Positions 1 to 7,586 of a DNA stretch of 17,973 nucleotides are shown one piece after another; the stretch's first letter is position 1, and every line of letters begins with the position of its first letter. The position numbers and the translations under genes were made by a program. Source of the DNA: DASVLX01 sp035552275 (GTDB lineage Bacteria; Actinomycetota; Actinomycetes; Mycobacteriales; Pseudonocardiaceae); the NCBI GenBank assembly GCA_035552275.1, contig DASZLR010000183.1, positions 1 to 17,973 of the forward strand, written 5' to 3'. The notes under the pieces were generated by a model. That model was not told the DNA's origin. It did not search any database and worked only from the letters and a program-made list of their open reading frames with translations.

Positions 1-1
1 C

Positions 2-1231
2 GCCGCGTTGGTCGCGGCTGCCGCTATCACCACAGTCAGTGTTGTGACGGGTAGTTCTGCTGGTGCGGACACGATGACGCCGGCGCAGTTTTATCAGGTT
101 CCGTCGCCGTTGCCGTCGGGTTCGCCGGGGACGATCATCCAGTCGTTGTCGTCGACGTATTCGGGTGGGACGAGTGGGGTGAACTCGACGCGGGTGATGT
201 ATTTGTCGACGGGGGAGAACAGCTCGCCGATGGCGGTGACGGGGACGGTGTTGGTGCCGCAGGCGCCGTGGACGGGTGGTGGTTCGCGTCCGGTGGTGGG
301 GTATGCGCCATTCACGACGGGGTTGGGTCAGCAGTGCGCGGCGTCGGAGACGATGGCTGGTGAGGGTAACCAGGACATCATTTCGAGTGTGCAGAGTGGT
401 TTCGTGAACGCGTTGTTGGGTAAGGGGTTCGCGGTCGCGGAGACTGATTATGTGGGTCAGGGTGAGACGGGTGCGGCGGAGCCGCAGTTCGTGATGCGGG
501 TTCCGCAGGGTGATGCGGTGTTGGATGTGTTGCGGGCGGCGTTGAAGCTGCCGAACTCAGGGTTGTCGGCGGATGCCCCGTTGGGGATTGATGGCTACTC
601 CGAGGGTGGTAACGCGGCCGCGGCGGCGGCGGAGTTGGCGAAGAGTTACGCGCCGGAGTTGCACATCGCCGGGGTGTACGCGGGTGCGGTGCCCGCCGAC
701 CTCGGTGGGTTGGCGAAGTCGTTGGATGGCAGCCTGTACGCGGCGTTCTTGGGGGATGCGCTGGTCGGCATCCAGTCCGCCTACCCGGACTCCAACGTGA
801 TTGGTCTGGCCAACCAGACGGGTTTGAATGATTTCAAGACGATGTTGACGGAGTGCACGTTGAGTTCGGTGTTCGGGTTCGCGTTCACGAACACGTCGTC
901 GTTGACGAAGAACGGTCAGCCGGTGGCGTCGTATCTGAGTCAGGAGCCGTTCAAGTCGATCGTGACGGCGAATGATCTGGGGAGTGTGGCGCCGTCGATG
1001 CCGGTGGAGATCGAGTCGGGCACCCTGGATGATGTGATCCCGAACGCGTCGAATGTGGCGTTGGGGAAGAGTTGGTGTGGTCTGGGTGCGACGGTGCAGT
1101 ACAACCCGATCGTCGGGTTCAGTCCGATCGGTGGGCACGCCCTGGCGGCGTTCAGCGCCGAGGGGGACGCGGCGACCTATCTGGGTCAGGCGTTCTCTGG
1201 TCAGGCGCCCAAGAACTGCGGCCAGTTCTGA
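2..1231 (+). CDS. Secreted lipase / alpha-beta hydrolase (5' end cut by window edge)
   Basis: Predicted exported serine esterase/lipase of the secretory-lipase type (LIP-like alpha/beta hydrolase), acting outside the cell on acylglycerols or other esters; the substrate is not deducible. The frame is open to the window edge. The first visible residues are the hydrophobic part of a signal peptide ending near SSAGA, so the start codon probably lies upstream. Counting from the TTG at position 8, the nucleophile elbow GYSEGG puts Ser at about residue 198. An acid candidate lies in TLDDVIP (about 341-342) and the His in GGHALA (about 377), giving a plausible triad. About 407 residues fits the family. 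Codon use is odd: Leu is often TTG and many codons end in G or T, whereas neighbours favour C, although a stretch around 660-800 looks more normal. It converges on tyrS with a shared hairpin between them. Family call is confident; substrate unknown. Confidence 0.85.
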   Translation, partial: AALVAAAAITTVSVVTGSSAGADTMTPAQFYQVPSPLPSGSPGTIIQSLSSTYSGGTSGVNSTRVMYLSTGENSSPMAVTGTVLVPQAPWTGGGSRPVVGYAPFTTGLGQQCAASETMAGEGNQDIISSVQSGFVNALLGKGFAVAETDYVGQGETGAAEPQFVMRVPQGDAVLDVLRAALKLPNSGLSADAPLGIDGYSEGGNAAAAAAELAKSYAPELHIAGVYAGAVPADLGGLAKSLDGSLYAAFLGDALVGIQSAYPDSNVIGLANQTGLNDFKTMLTECTLSSVFGFAFTNTSSLTKNGQPVASYLSQEPFKSIVTANDLGSVAPSMPVEIESGTLDDVIPNASNVALGKSWCGLGATVQYNPIVGFSPIGGHALAAFSAEGDAATYLGQAFSGQAPKNCGQF

Positions 1232-1279
1232 GGTCTCCCGTTAGACACGACCAGATCTAGACACTGTCACCGCCGCGAG

Positions 1280-1310
1280 CTGGCCCGGATCACACGCTGA
1301 TCCGGGCCAG
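1280..1310. terminator. Bidirectional hairpin terminator between convergent lipase and tyrS
   Basis: Perfect 13-bp inverted repeat (CTGGCCCGGATCA / TGATCCGGGCCAG) with a 5-nt loop. The tyrS stop codon (1290-1292) lies inside the left arm, and the lipase stop is 48 bp upstream on the other strand. There is no T-tract on either side, as is common for actinomycete hairpin terminators. Confidence 0.7.
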
Positions 1311-2681
1311 CCTGCGGCCGACCTTGAGGTAGTACTCGCCGGCCTGCCCGTCCAGTTTGTCCTTGAGCAGCGCGGCAAGTGGTTCGCGGGCGTCATCGGC
1401 GGTCAGCGTGACCTGCTGCTGGCCGCCCGAAGTCTCCACCACCAAGCGCAGCCCGTTCTGTTGCGCGACCCGGCGGACCTCGCCGTTGCTGGCCGCGAAA
1501 CCCAGGCCGCGCACCAGTTCGGTGACGGTCTGGGCCAGGTCGGCCACAGTCGGCAGGTCGGCCACGTCGCCGTAACTGCGTTGCGAGAACCGAGCGGTGA
1601 ACTCCTCGCGGGCCGCCATTGCCGCGTCGACGCCGTGGATCGCGGCGGTGACCTCGCCGGCCAGCACCTTCTTGAGATCCATCGGATGCAGCGACCCGGC
1701 CTTCTGCCGCTCGGCGGTGATCGCCAGCTCGCTGTCCCGCCACTCGCTCAGCGCGCGGAAGTACTGCTCCACCAACCGATCCGGCACCGACATGATCTTG
1801 CCGAAGATCTCCCCGGCCGGCGCGGTCAGCGGCACGTAGTTGCCCCGGCTCTTGCTCATCTTCGTGCCGGTGCCGTCGGTGCCCTCGATCAGTCCGGTGG
1901 CCACCACGAGTTCCGGGACCTGACCGCTGATCTGCATGACGTGCCGGCACATCTGCATGTTCAGGAACTGATCGAGCCCGCCGACCTCCAGATCGGTGTT
2001 GATCTCCACCGAGTCCAGCGCCATCGCCACCGAGTACAGCAGCTCGGCCAGCGACAGGCCGTGGCCGGCGTCCAGCCGTTTGCGGAAGTCGTCGCGCTGC
2101 AACGACATCGAGACCGGGATGTGCGCGGCGATCTCGATCAGCCGGGGCAGCGTGATCTCGCGCAGCCAGTCGCCGTTGTGCCGGAACTGGGCGTGGGTGA
2201 AGTCGAAGAACGGGGTGACCTGCTGACGGTAGGTGGCCAGGTTGGCGGCGATGTCCTCATCGGTGAGCGCCGGCCGCTCGTCGGACCGGCCGCTTGGGTC
2301 GCCGATCTTGGCCGTCACGTCCCCGACGATGAACACCACCTGGTGGCCCATCCGCTGGAACCGGCTGAGGATCAGCATCGGCACGGTGTGCCCGAGATGG
2401 ACCTCGTGGCCGGTCGGGTCGATGCCGAACTTGGCGATGAACGGTCGGTCTTTCGCCGCTGCTTCGGTGACCCGCGCGGCCAGTGATTCGGGCGAGGGCT
2501 GCAACCGGTCCGAGCGTTCCGCGATCAGCGCGGCCTGCTCGGCCGGCGACAGGTCCGACAGGTCGAGCTGACGCCGGTGCGTGGTCAGTTCCAGCAGCTC
2601 GCGCACGGTGTCACCGGCCGCGAGGTCGCCGCCGACGAGCACGGCCGTCACGCGGTCCACGGACTCGCGCAGTCGAGTCAT
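1290..2681 (-). CDS. tyrS: Tyrosine--tRNA ligase, divergent (TyrZ-like) form
   Basis: Class I aminoacyl-tRNA synthetase expected to charge tRNA-Tyr with tyrosine in the cytoplasm. The Rossmann domain carries the HIGH signature as HLGH (residues 95-98), and the KMSKS loop is exact (274-278). GGLDQ (234-238) matches the GG(S/T)DQ motif. The C-terminal ~75 residues look like an S4 RNA-binding domain ending in a KVGRR-type segment. The stretch KFGIDPTG before HLGH resembles the TyrZ/Haemophilus-type branch rather than the usual YCGFDPTA type. Oddly, the Tyr-x3-Gln-x2-Asp substrate helix reads YSVAMALD (216-223): Tyr and Asp are kept but the Gln that contacts the amino group is Met. The ATG at 2681 follows GGAG in GGACGGAGTG. 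It lies 54 bp downstream of an exporter gene on the same strand and could be co-transcribed. Enzyme family is certain; whether it is the housekeeping copy is not. Confidence 0.93.
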   Translation of the reverse strand: MTRLRESVDRVTAVLVGGDLAAGDTVRELLELTTHRRQLDLSDLSPAEQAALIAERSDRLQPSPESLAARVTEAAAKDRPFIAKFGIDPTGHEVHLGHTVPMLILSRFQRMGHQVVFIVGDVTAKIGDPSGRSDERPALTDEDIAANLATYRQQVTPFFDFTHAQFRHNGDWLREITLPRLIEIAAHIPVSMSLQRDDFRKRLDAGHGLSLAELLYSVAMALDSVEINTDLEVGGLDQFLNMQMCRHVMQISGQVPELVVATGLIEGTDGTGTKMSKSRGNYVPLTAPAGEIFGKIMSVPDRLVEQYFRALSEWRDSELAITAERQKAGSLHPMDLKKVLAGEVTAAIHGVDAAMAAREEFTARFSQRSYGDVADLPTVADLAQTVTELVRGLGFAASNGEVRRVAQQNGLRLVVETSGGQQQVTLTADDAREPLAALLKDKLDGQAGEYYLKVGRRLARISV

Positions 2682-2714
2682 CGAAACACTCCGTCCATCG
2701 GATTTCCCCAGTAC

Positions 2715-2720
2715 ATCCTA
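2715..2720 (-). promoter_or_regulatory. Candidate -10 element for tyrS
   Basis: TAGGAT on the minus strand (TANNNT class), 33 bp before the tyrS ATG, in the short gap after the exporter gene. No convincing -35 is visible. It would give tyrS a short leader containing the GGAG ribosome site, besides any read-through from the exporter. Confidence 0.35.
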
Positions 2721-2735
2721 TGGACCCACGCTGAC

Positions 2736-4376
2736 CTACGCGGCGGCCCGTAGCGCAGCTTCGGCCGGCGGCGCCGAATCGCCGGGTGGACGCCGGGCTT
2801 TGCGAACCATCAGGACGCAGGCCAGCGCGCCCAGCAGCAGTACCCCGGCCGGCAGCAGCAGCGTCGCCCGCGCGGCATCGGTGAAGCCCTGGTGGAAAAC
2901 ACCCACCGCCAGATTGTTGATCTGGCCGGCGACGTTCGACGGCACGCCCGGCAGCGCGGCCGGGCCGCTGGAACCGAAGCTGGTCGCGGAGTTGGCGGCC
3001 TGACCCATGCCGCTCACGAACCGGTCCCGGTAGGGCGCCGGCAGCGAGTTGGACGCCGTCACCGCTGCCGCGTGCATCGACACGATCAGCCTCGCCTGCA
3101 AGAGCACGCCGATCGCCGCGCTGCCGATCACCCCGCCCACCTGCCGGGCGGTGTTGAACACGCCGGACGCCGCGCCCATCATCGGCAGCGGCACATCGCC
3201 GGTGGCGACGTTGGCCAGCGGCGAGAAAACGCAGCCGACGCCCATGCCCATCACCAGCAGCGCGGGAATCAGCGCCCACGGGTCGGTGCTCGGCCGGGCC
3301 TGCGCCACGGCCACCAGGATTCCGGCCGTCAGCACCAGAAAACCGGCCAGCGCCACGTACTTGCCGCTGATCCGGTCGGACAGCCGACCGGCGACCGGCG
3401 CCACAATGCCGGAGATCAGCGACATCGGCGCGGTCAGCACGCCGGCCATCAGCGGGCTCAGGCCGAGCACGGACTGGAAGTAGATCGTCAGCGGCAGGAA
3501 CATGCCGATCATCGCGAACCCGATGGTCATGCCGGCCGCGCTCGCGGCGGTGAAGTTGCGATAGCCGAACAGCGACAGGGGCAGCAGTGGCTCGTTTCGG
3601 TTGCGCCGCTGCCAGATCACGAACGCGACCAGCAGCAGCACGCCGAAGCCGATGATCTCCGGAACGGTGATCGGCCCGAACGCCTTGCCCCAGTCGTACT
3701 GCTGGCCGTTCTGCAGGCCGAACACCACCGCCAGCAGGCCGAGTCCGGACAGCACGGTGCCGAGCAGGTCGAAGCGGGGCCGGCGGCGCTCCTGCGCGCC
3801 CGGCACCAGCAGCACGGTCAGCACCAGCCCGACCACCCCGATCGGCACGTTCACCATGAAGATCCACTGCCAGCCGAAGTTGTCCACCAGCACGCCGCCC
3901 AGCAGCGGGCCGGCGATGGTGGCGACGCCGGCCACCGCGCCCCAGGCGCCCATCGGCGCGCCGCGCCTGGCCGGCGGGAACAGGTTGGTGATGAACGCCA
4001 TCGTCTGCGGGGTCATCGCCGCCGCGCCCAGACCCTGCACGGCGCGGGCGATGATCAGCATGATCGCGGTGGTGGACAGCCCGCACCACAGCGAGGCGCC
4101 GGTGAACAGCACCATGCCGAACAGGAACATTCGCTTGCGGCCCAACCGATCGCCGAGCCGGCCGGTGAGCAGCAGCGGCACGGCGTAGGTGAGCAGATAG
4201 GCGCTGTTGACCCAGATGACCTCGTTGAGACTGGCGTGCAGATCGCGCAGCATGGTCGGGACGGCCACGTTGACGATCGTGGTGTCCAGCATGATCATGA
4301 AGAACCCGATGCACAGCGCGGAAAGCGCGGCCCACGGGTTGACGGCTCTGCCCGGCGCGCTCGCTGTGGTGCTCAT
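2736..4376 (-). CDS. MFS multidrug exporter, DHA2 (14-TM, EmrB/QacA) family
   Basis: Proton-driven drug exporter of the inner membrane; substrate unknown. The 546-residue length and hydrophobic profile fit the 14-helix DHA2 subfamily. Motif D1 is LDTTIVNVAVP (residues 30-40), typical of QacA/EmrB. Motif A (GRLGDRLGRKR, about 72-82) follows TM2. The antiporter motif C region in TM5 includes GPLLGG (about 156-161). A large extracytoplasmic loop (about 430-495) precedes the last helix, and the tail is Ala/Pro-rich and charged. The ATG at 4376 overlaps the stop of the upstream PadR gene (ATGA), and a GAGGGAGG ribosome site lies within the PadR coding end, so the two are translationally coupled. 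Pairing with a PadR repressor suggests substrate-inducible efflux, as in LmrA/LadR-type systems. Confidence 0.93.
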   Translation of the reverse strand: MSTTASAPGRAVNPWAALSALCIGFFMIMLDTTIVNVAVPTMLRDLHASLNEVIWVNSAYLLTYAVPLLLTGRLGDRLGRKRMFLFGMVLFTGASLWCGLSTTAIMLIIARAVQGLGAAAMTPQTMAFITNLFPPARRGAPMGAWGAVAGVATIAGPLLGGVLVDNFGWQWIFMVNVPIGVVGLVLTVLLVPGAQERRRPRFDLLGTVLSGLGLLAVVFGLQNGQQYDWGKAFGPITVPEIIGFGVLLLVAFVIWQRRNRNEPLLPLSLFGYRNFTAASAAGMTIGFAMIGMFLPLTIYFQSVLGLSPLMAGVLTAPMSLISGIVAPVAGRLSDRISGKYVALAGFLVLTAGILVAVAQARPSTDPWALIPALLVMGMGVGCVFSPLANVATGDVPLPMMGAASGVFNTARQVGGVIGSAAIGVLLQARLIVSMHAAAVTASNSLPAPYRDRFVSGMGQAANSATSFGSSGPAALPGVPSNVAGQINNLAVGVFHQGFTDAARATLLLPAGVLLLGALACVLMVRKARRPPGDSAPPAEAALRAAA

Positions 4377-5020
4377 CCCGCGGCCTCCCTCGTCGCTGAC
4401 TCCCCAGTCGATTCATCGCGCACGACGCGCAGTCCCGTCGGGCTGGGTTTGCCTGGCGGCCAGGCGAGTTCGCCGCTGGCCAGCCGGTCGAGCTGCGCGC
4501 CCACCCAGGCCAGTTCGGCCTCGTCCATAGCCAATCGGTATTTCAGGTCCATCCAGTACATCTCCGGAGTGCCGGCCTCGGTGAGCTGGTCGACCCACAC
4601 CCGGCGGCTGGCCACCCGGGAGCGCAGCTCGGTTGCCCGGCGCCGCAGGCATTTCGTGCCGTCCGCCGGCTCCAACTTGTGCAACATGCCGATGGCGACG
4701 CCGAACTCGGGGAACGTGTCGGCCGGCGCGGCGACGATCGCCCGCAGCCGCTCGGCGAACTGGTCCCGGCCGGCGGCGGTGAGTCGGTAGGTGGTGCGCT
4801 CCGGCCGGCGACCCTCCCGACTGGTCTCCACCGTCTCGATCAGTCCGTCTCGGGCCAGCCGGTCGATCGTGTGGTACAGCGTGCCGGCGGTGAGCTTGAC
4901 CAGCCGGTCGACGTGCCGGTCGCGCATCGTCTGGTGGATGTCGTACGGGTGCTTCGGCGCCTCGTGCAGCAGCTCCAGCGTGGCCAGCGCGAGCGGCGTC
5001 AGCGTGCCCCGACGTGCCAT
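4373..5020 (-). CDS. PadR-family transcriptional regulator
   Basis: DNA-binding repressor predicted to control itself and the exporter it overlaps. The N-terminal winged helix-turn-helix (about residues 6-90) shows the family pattern: LATLELLHEAPKHPYDIH, then GTLYHTIDRLARDGLIE for the recognition helix region, then the wing (GRRPERTTYRLTAAG). The C-terminal half is helical, like the Vir_act_alpha_C dimerisation domain of longer PadR proteins (AphA/LadR type), and the last 25 residues look flexible. The ATG at 5020 follows a G-rich GGGGTGGGG element. Upstream, a perfect palindrome at 5052-5067 overlaps a TATATT hexamer. It is the first gene of a PadR-exporter(-tyrS) unit. Ligand unknown; family call is confident. 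Confidence 0.93.
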   Translation of the reverse strand: MARRGTLTPLALATLELLHEAPKHPYDIHQTMRDRHVDRLVKLTAGTLYHTIDRLARDGLIETVETSREGRRPERTTYRLTAAGRDQFAERLRAIVAAPADTFPEFGVAIGMLHKLEPADGTKCLRRRATELRSRVASRRVWVDQLTEAGTPEMYWMDLKYRLAMDEAELAWVGAQLDRLASGELAWPPGKPSPTGLRVVRDESTGESATREAAG

Positions 5021-5051
5021 CAGTGCCCCACCCCGATCAGTCCATGACGGT

Positions 5052-5067
5052 TATTCCACGTGGAATA
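5052..5067. promoter_or_regulatory. Perfect 16-bp palindrome, probable PadR operator
   Basis: TATTCCACGTGGAATA is identical to its reverse complement. It lies 32 bp upstream of the PadR start and overlaps the candidate -10 at 5064-5069. Position and symmetry suit a dimeric repressor blocking its own promoter; assignment to this PadR is inferred from proximity. Confidence 0.7.
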
Positions 5068-5069
5068 TA
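5064..5069 (-). promoter_or_regulatory. Candidate -10 element for the PadR-exporter operon
   Basis: TATATT on the minus strand, half inside the palindrome at 5052-5067 and 44 bp before the PadR ATG. It is one of few A/T-rich hexamers in the gap between the SRPBCC and PadR genes. No clear -35. Confidence 0.45.
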
Positions 5070-5121
5070 CCTACCTGCGGGGACCGGTCGTCAAGGGCGA
5101 CGCGGCATGGGCTTACCGGAA

Positions 5122-5580
5122 TTACCTCGCGGAGCGGGCGTGCCGCACCGCTTCCCTGGCCAGCCGCCAGGCGACGAAACGGACCGTCGAGAGGATGATC
5201 CAGCGGACGCCGGGACCGGGGACGAGGTTGACGAACGACGCCGACCAGGACAGATCGGTGCCGCCCCGAGCGTTCTCGGTGAACTCGACGGTGGCGTGGT
5301 AGTCCCGGACCGGGATGAGCCGACCGACGTACCGGTAGGACAGTCGGGACGGCGGCTGGTAGTCGGTGATCTCCTCGCGGATCAGCAACGGCCACCGGCC
5401 GGTCACCCGGATGGCCCCGACGCCGCCCGGATCGTCGGTGCCCCGCCGTGCCCACCGGGAGGTCCCGATCAGTGGTTTGGCCCAGGACGACCAGCCCGGG
5501 GCGTCGGCGAAGAGGCCGAAGACCACGTCCGGCGCGGCGGCGACGGTTCGGCCGATCCGATAGCCGCCCCGACCGCTCAT
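5122..5580 (-). CDS. SRPBCC (polyketide cyclase/dehydrase-like) family protein
   Basis: Small 152-residue START/Bet v1-like fold protein that probably binds a hydrophobic ligand in a central cavity; its true substrate cannot be read from sequence. The pattern is typical: an N-terminal strand (YRIGRTVAAAPDVVFGLF), a helix ending in WSSWAKPL, strands around GAIRVTGRWPLLIREEITDY and LSYRYV, then a C-terminal long helix (about 125-150) rich in Arg/Ala. The ATG overlaps the stop of the upstream epsilon-subunit gene by 4 bp (ATGA), so it is probably the last cistron of the carboxylase operon. In many actinomycetes this place downstream of accE holds maf, so this is a non-standard neighbour. It might act on an acyl chain made from the carboxylase product, but that is only a guess from position. 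Confidence 0.8.
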   Translation of the reverse strand: MSGRGGYRIGRTVAAAPDVVFGLFADAPGWSSWAKPLIGTSRWARRGTDDPGGVGAIRVTGRWPLLIREEITDYQPPSRLSYRYVGRLIPVRDYHATVEFTENARGGTDLSWSASFVNLVPGPGVRWIILSTVRFVAWRLAREAVRHARSAR

Positions 5581-5822
5581 CGCGGCAGGCCGGATGCCCG
5601 CCAGGCGCCTGGACCGTGCGCCAGTGGACGGCGGGCCAACGACTCCCGATCCGCCCAGGCCGAGGGCGCCGGCTCGGGCGCCGACTGCTCGGTCGAACGC
5701 ACCGAGATACTCGCCACCACGGCGGTCAGCGCGGCCAACTCCGCCTCGTCGGGCGTGCCGCGGACGACCCGCAGCAGCGGTCGGCTCGGCTGGACGTCCT
5801 GGACGCCGTCATCGCCGCTCAT
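5577..5822 (-). CDS. accE: Acyl-CoA carboxylase epsilon subunit
   Basis: Small (81 aa) actinobacterial-specific subunit that binds the alpha/beta carboxylase complex and raises its activity, as known for AccE5 of Mycobacterium and PccE of Streptomyces. The N-terminal LLRVVRGTPDEAELAALTAV matches the conserved vvrG-P---ElAAL block. The C-terminal end, WADRESLARRPLAHGPGAW followed by RASGLPR, matches the conserved W---R--pGpgaWr-SGLPR tail. The middle (Ser/Glu/Pro-rich) is variable as in the family. The ATG has a strong GGAGGAG ribosome site 6 nt upstream and starts 16 bp after the beta-subunit stop, so the two are clearly co-transcribed. Its own stop overlaps the SRPBCC start. Confidence 0.92.
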   Translation of the reverse strand: MSGDDGVQDVQPSRPLLRVVRGTPDEAELAALTAVVASISVRSTEQSAPEPAPSAWADRESLARRPLAHGPGAWRASGLPR

Positions 5823-5838
5823 GTCCGTCTCCTCCGGT

Positions 5839-7491
5839 CTACAGCGGGATGTTGCCGTGCTTCTTGGGCGGCAGGGTTTCCCGCTTCTCCCGCAGCAGCC
5901 GCAGCGCGCGGGCCACCTGGCCGCGCGTGTGCGACGGCGGGATCACCGAGTCAACGTAGCCGCGCTCGGCCGCGATGTACGGGTTGAGCAGGGTGTCCTC
6001 GTACTCCTGGTCCAGCTTGGCGCGCAGCGCGTCGATGTCCTCGCCGCGCTCGGCGGCCGCGGCCAGGGTGCGGCGGTGCACGATGTTCGACGCGCCGGAC
6101 GCGCCCATCACCGCGATCTGCGCTGTCGGCCAGGCCAGGTTCACGTCCGCGCCGAGGTGCTTGGAGCCCATCACGTCGTACGCGCCGCCGAACGCCTTTC
6201 GGGTGATCACCGTGACCAGCGGGACGGTGGCCTCGGCGTAGGCGTAGATCAGCTTCGCGCCGCGGCGGATGATGCCGTTCCACTCCTGGTCGGTGCCGGG
6301 CAGGAAGCCGGGCACGTCCACGAAGGTCAGCACCGGCACGTTGAACGTGTCGCAGGTGCGGACGAACCGGGCGGCCTTCTCGGAGGCGTTGATGTCCAGG
6401 CAGCCGGCGAACTGGGTGGGCTGGTTGGCGACGACGCCGACGCTGTGCCCGTCCACCCGGCCGAAGCCGACCACGACGTTCGGCGCGAACAGCGGCTGGA
6501 CCTCGAGAAACTCGCCGTCGTCCAGGACTCGGGTGATGACCTCGTGCATGTCGTAGGGGTGGTTCGCCGAGTCCGGGATCAGCGTGTCCAGCTCGCGGTC
6601 GTCCTCGGTGATCGACTCGGCGATGCTCGCGCCGCTGGTGTCCTCGAACGCGGTGAACACCGGCGGGTCGGACAGATTGTTCGACGGCAGGAAGGACAGC
6701 AACTCCTTGACGTAGGAGATCGCGTCCTCCTCGTCGGCGCCGAGGTAGTGCGCGTTGCCGGACTTGGTGTTGTGGGTGCGCGCGCCGCCGAGATCCTCCA
6801 GCGTGACGTCCTCGCCGGTGACCGTGCGGACCACGTCCGGGCCGGTGATGAACATCTGCGAGGTCTGGTCGACCATCACCACGAAGTCGGTCAGCGCGGG
6901 CGAGTACACGTGGCCGCCGGCGTTCGCGCCCATGATCAGCGAGATCTGCGGGACGACGCCGGACGCGTGCACGTTGCGGCGGAAGATCTCGCCGTAGAGG
7001 CCGAGCGAGACCACGCCCTCCTGGATGCGTGCGCCGCCGCCCTCGTTGATGCCGACGATCGGCCGGCCGGTCTTGATGGCCAGGTCCATGACTTTGACGA
7101 TCTTCTCGCCGTAGACCTCGCCGAGCGAGCCGCCGAACACGGTGACGTCCTGGCTGAACACGCACACCGGGCGACCGTCGACCGTGCCGTAGCCGGTGAC
7201 GACGCCGTCGCCGTACGGGCGGTTGCGGTCCTGGCCGAAGTTGGTGGAGCGGTGCCGCGCCAGCTCGTCCAACTCCACGAACGAACCGGGGTCCAGCAGC
7301 AGGTCGATGCGCTCCCGCGCGGTCCGCTTCCCCTTGGCGTGCTGCTTCTCCACCGCGCGGGCCGAGCCGGCGTGCACGGCTTCGTCGCTGCGCTGGTACA
7401 GATCGGTCAGCTTGCCGCTGGTGGTGTGGATGTCCGGCTCGGCGTCAGGGGATCCGGCGGCGTCGCCGAGGGGCACCGTTGCGCTGCTCAT
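5839..7491 (-). CDS. pccB: Acyl-CoA (propionyl-CoA) carboxylase beta subunit, PccB/AccD5 type
   Basis: Carboxyltransferase subunit moving CO2 from biotin to acyl-CoA, chiefly propionyl-CoA to methylmalonyl-CoA, in the cytoplasm. The protein (550 aa from this ATG) is close to AccD5/PccB end to end: DIHTT, AVEKQHAKGKRTARERI, the N-terminal oxyanion region (EGGGARIQEG), VVANQPTQFAGCLDI, VPGFLPGTDQE, the C-terminal oxyanion region (AVMGASGA) and the ending PPKKHGNIPL. Asp about 439 in GGAYDVMG sits at the position reported to set propionyl preference in Streptomyces coelicolor PccB (Asp422). An upstream in-frame TTG at 7521 would add ten residues not seen in the family, so the ATG was preferred. 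Cotranscribed with accE. The biotinylated alpha subunit is not in the window; birA lies nearby on the other strand. Confidence 0.95.
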   Translation of the reverse strand: MSSATVPLGDAAGSPDAEPDIHTTSGKLTDLYQRSDEAVHAGSARAVEKQHAKGKRTARERIDLLLDPGSFVELDELARHRSTNFGQDRNRPYGDGVVTGYGTVDGRPVCVFSQDVTVFGGSLGEVYGEKIVKVMDLAIKTGRPIVGINEGGGARIQEGVVSLGLYGEIFRRNVHASGVVPQISLIMGANAGGHVYSPALTDFVVMVDQTSQMFITGPDVVRTVTGEDVTLEDLGGARTHNTKSGNAHYLGADEEDAISYVKELLSFLPSNNLSDPPVFTAFEDTSGASIAESITEDDRELDTLIPDSANHPYDMHEVITRVLDDGEFLEVQPLFAPNVVVGFGRVDGHSVGVVANQPTQFAGCLDINASEKAARFVRTCDTFNVPVLTFVDVPGFLPGTDQEWNGIIRRGAKLIYAYAEATVPLVTVITRKAFGGAYDVMGSKHLGADVNLAWPTAQIAVMGASGASNIVHRRTLAAAAERGEDIDALRAKLDQEYEDTLLNPYIAAERGYVDSVIPPSHTRGQVARALRLLREKRETLPPKKHGNIPL

Positions 7492-7586
7492 GGCCCGCAG
7501 CCTAGCCAGCGGACCCGCCAACCCCCACCCCCGGCGTTGCCCATCTCACTGGCACCAGCCCTGTTCATCACCTATGTGAGCGGTCG

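Noticed and set aside
2892..4790. Long plus-strand frame rich in His, Gln and Arg
   Set aside because: Antisense to the exporter and PadR genes; no recognisable domain.
7492..7521. TTG start ten codons before the chosen pccB ATG
   Set aside because: Residues before the ATG are not seen in AccD5/PccB relatives; neither start has a clear ribosome site, so this remains a minor uncertainty.
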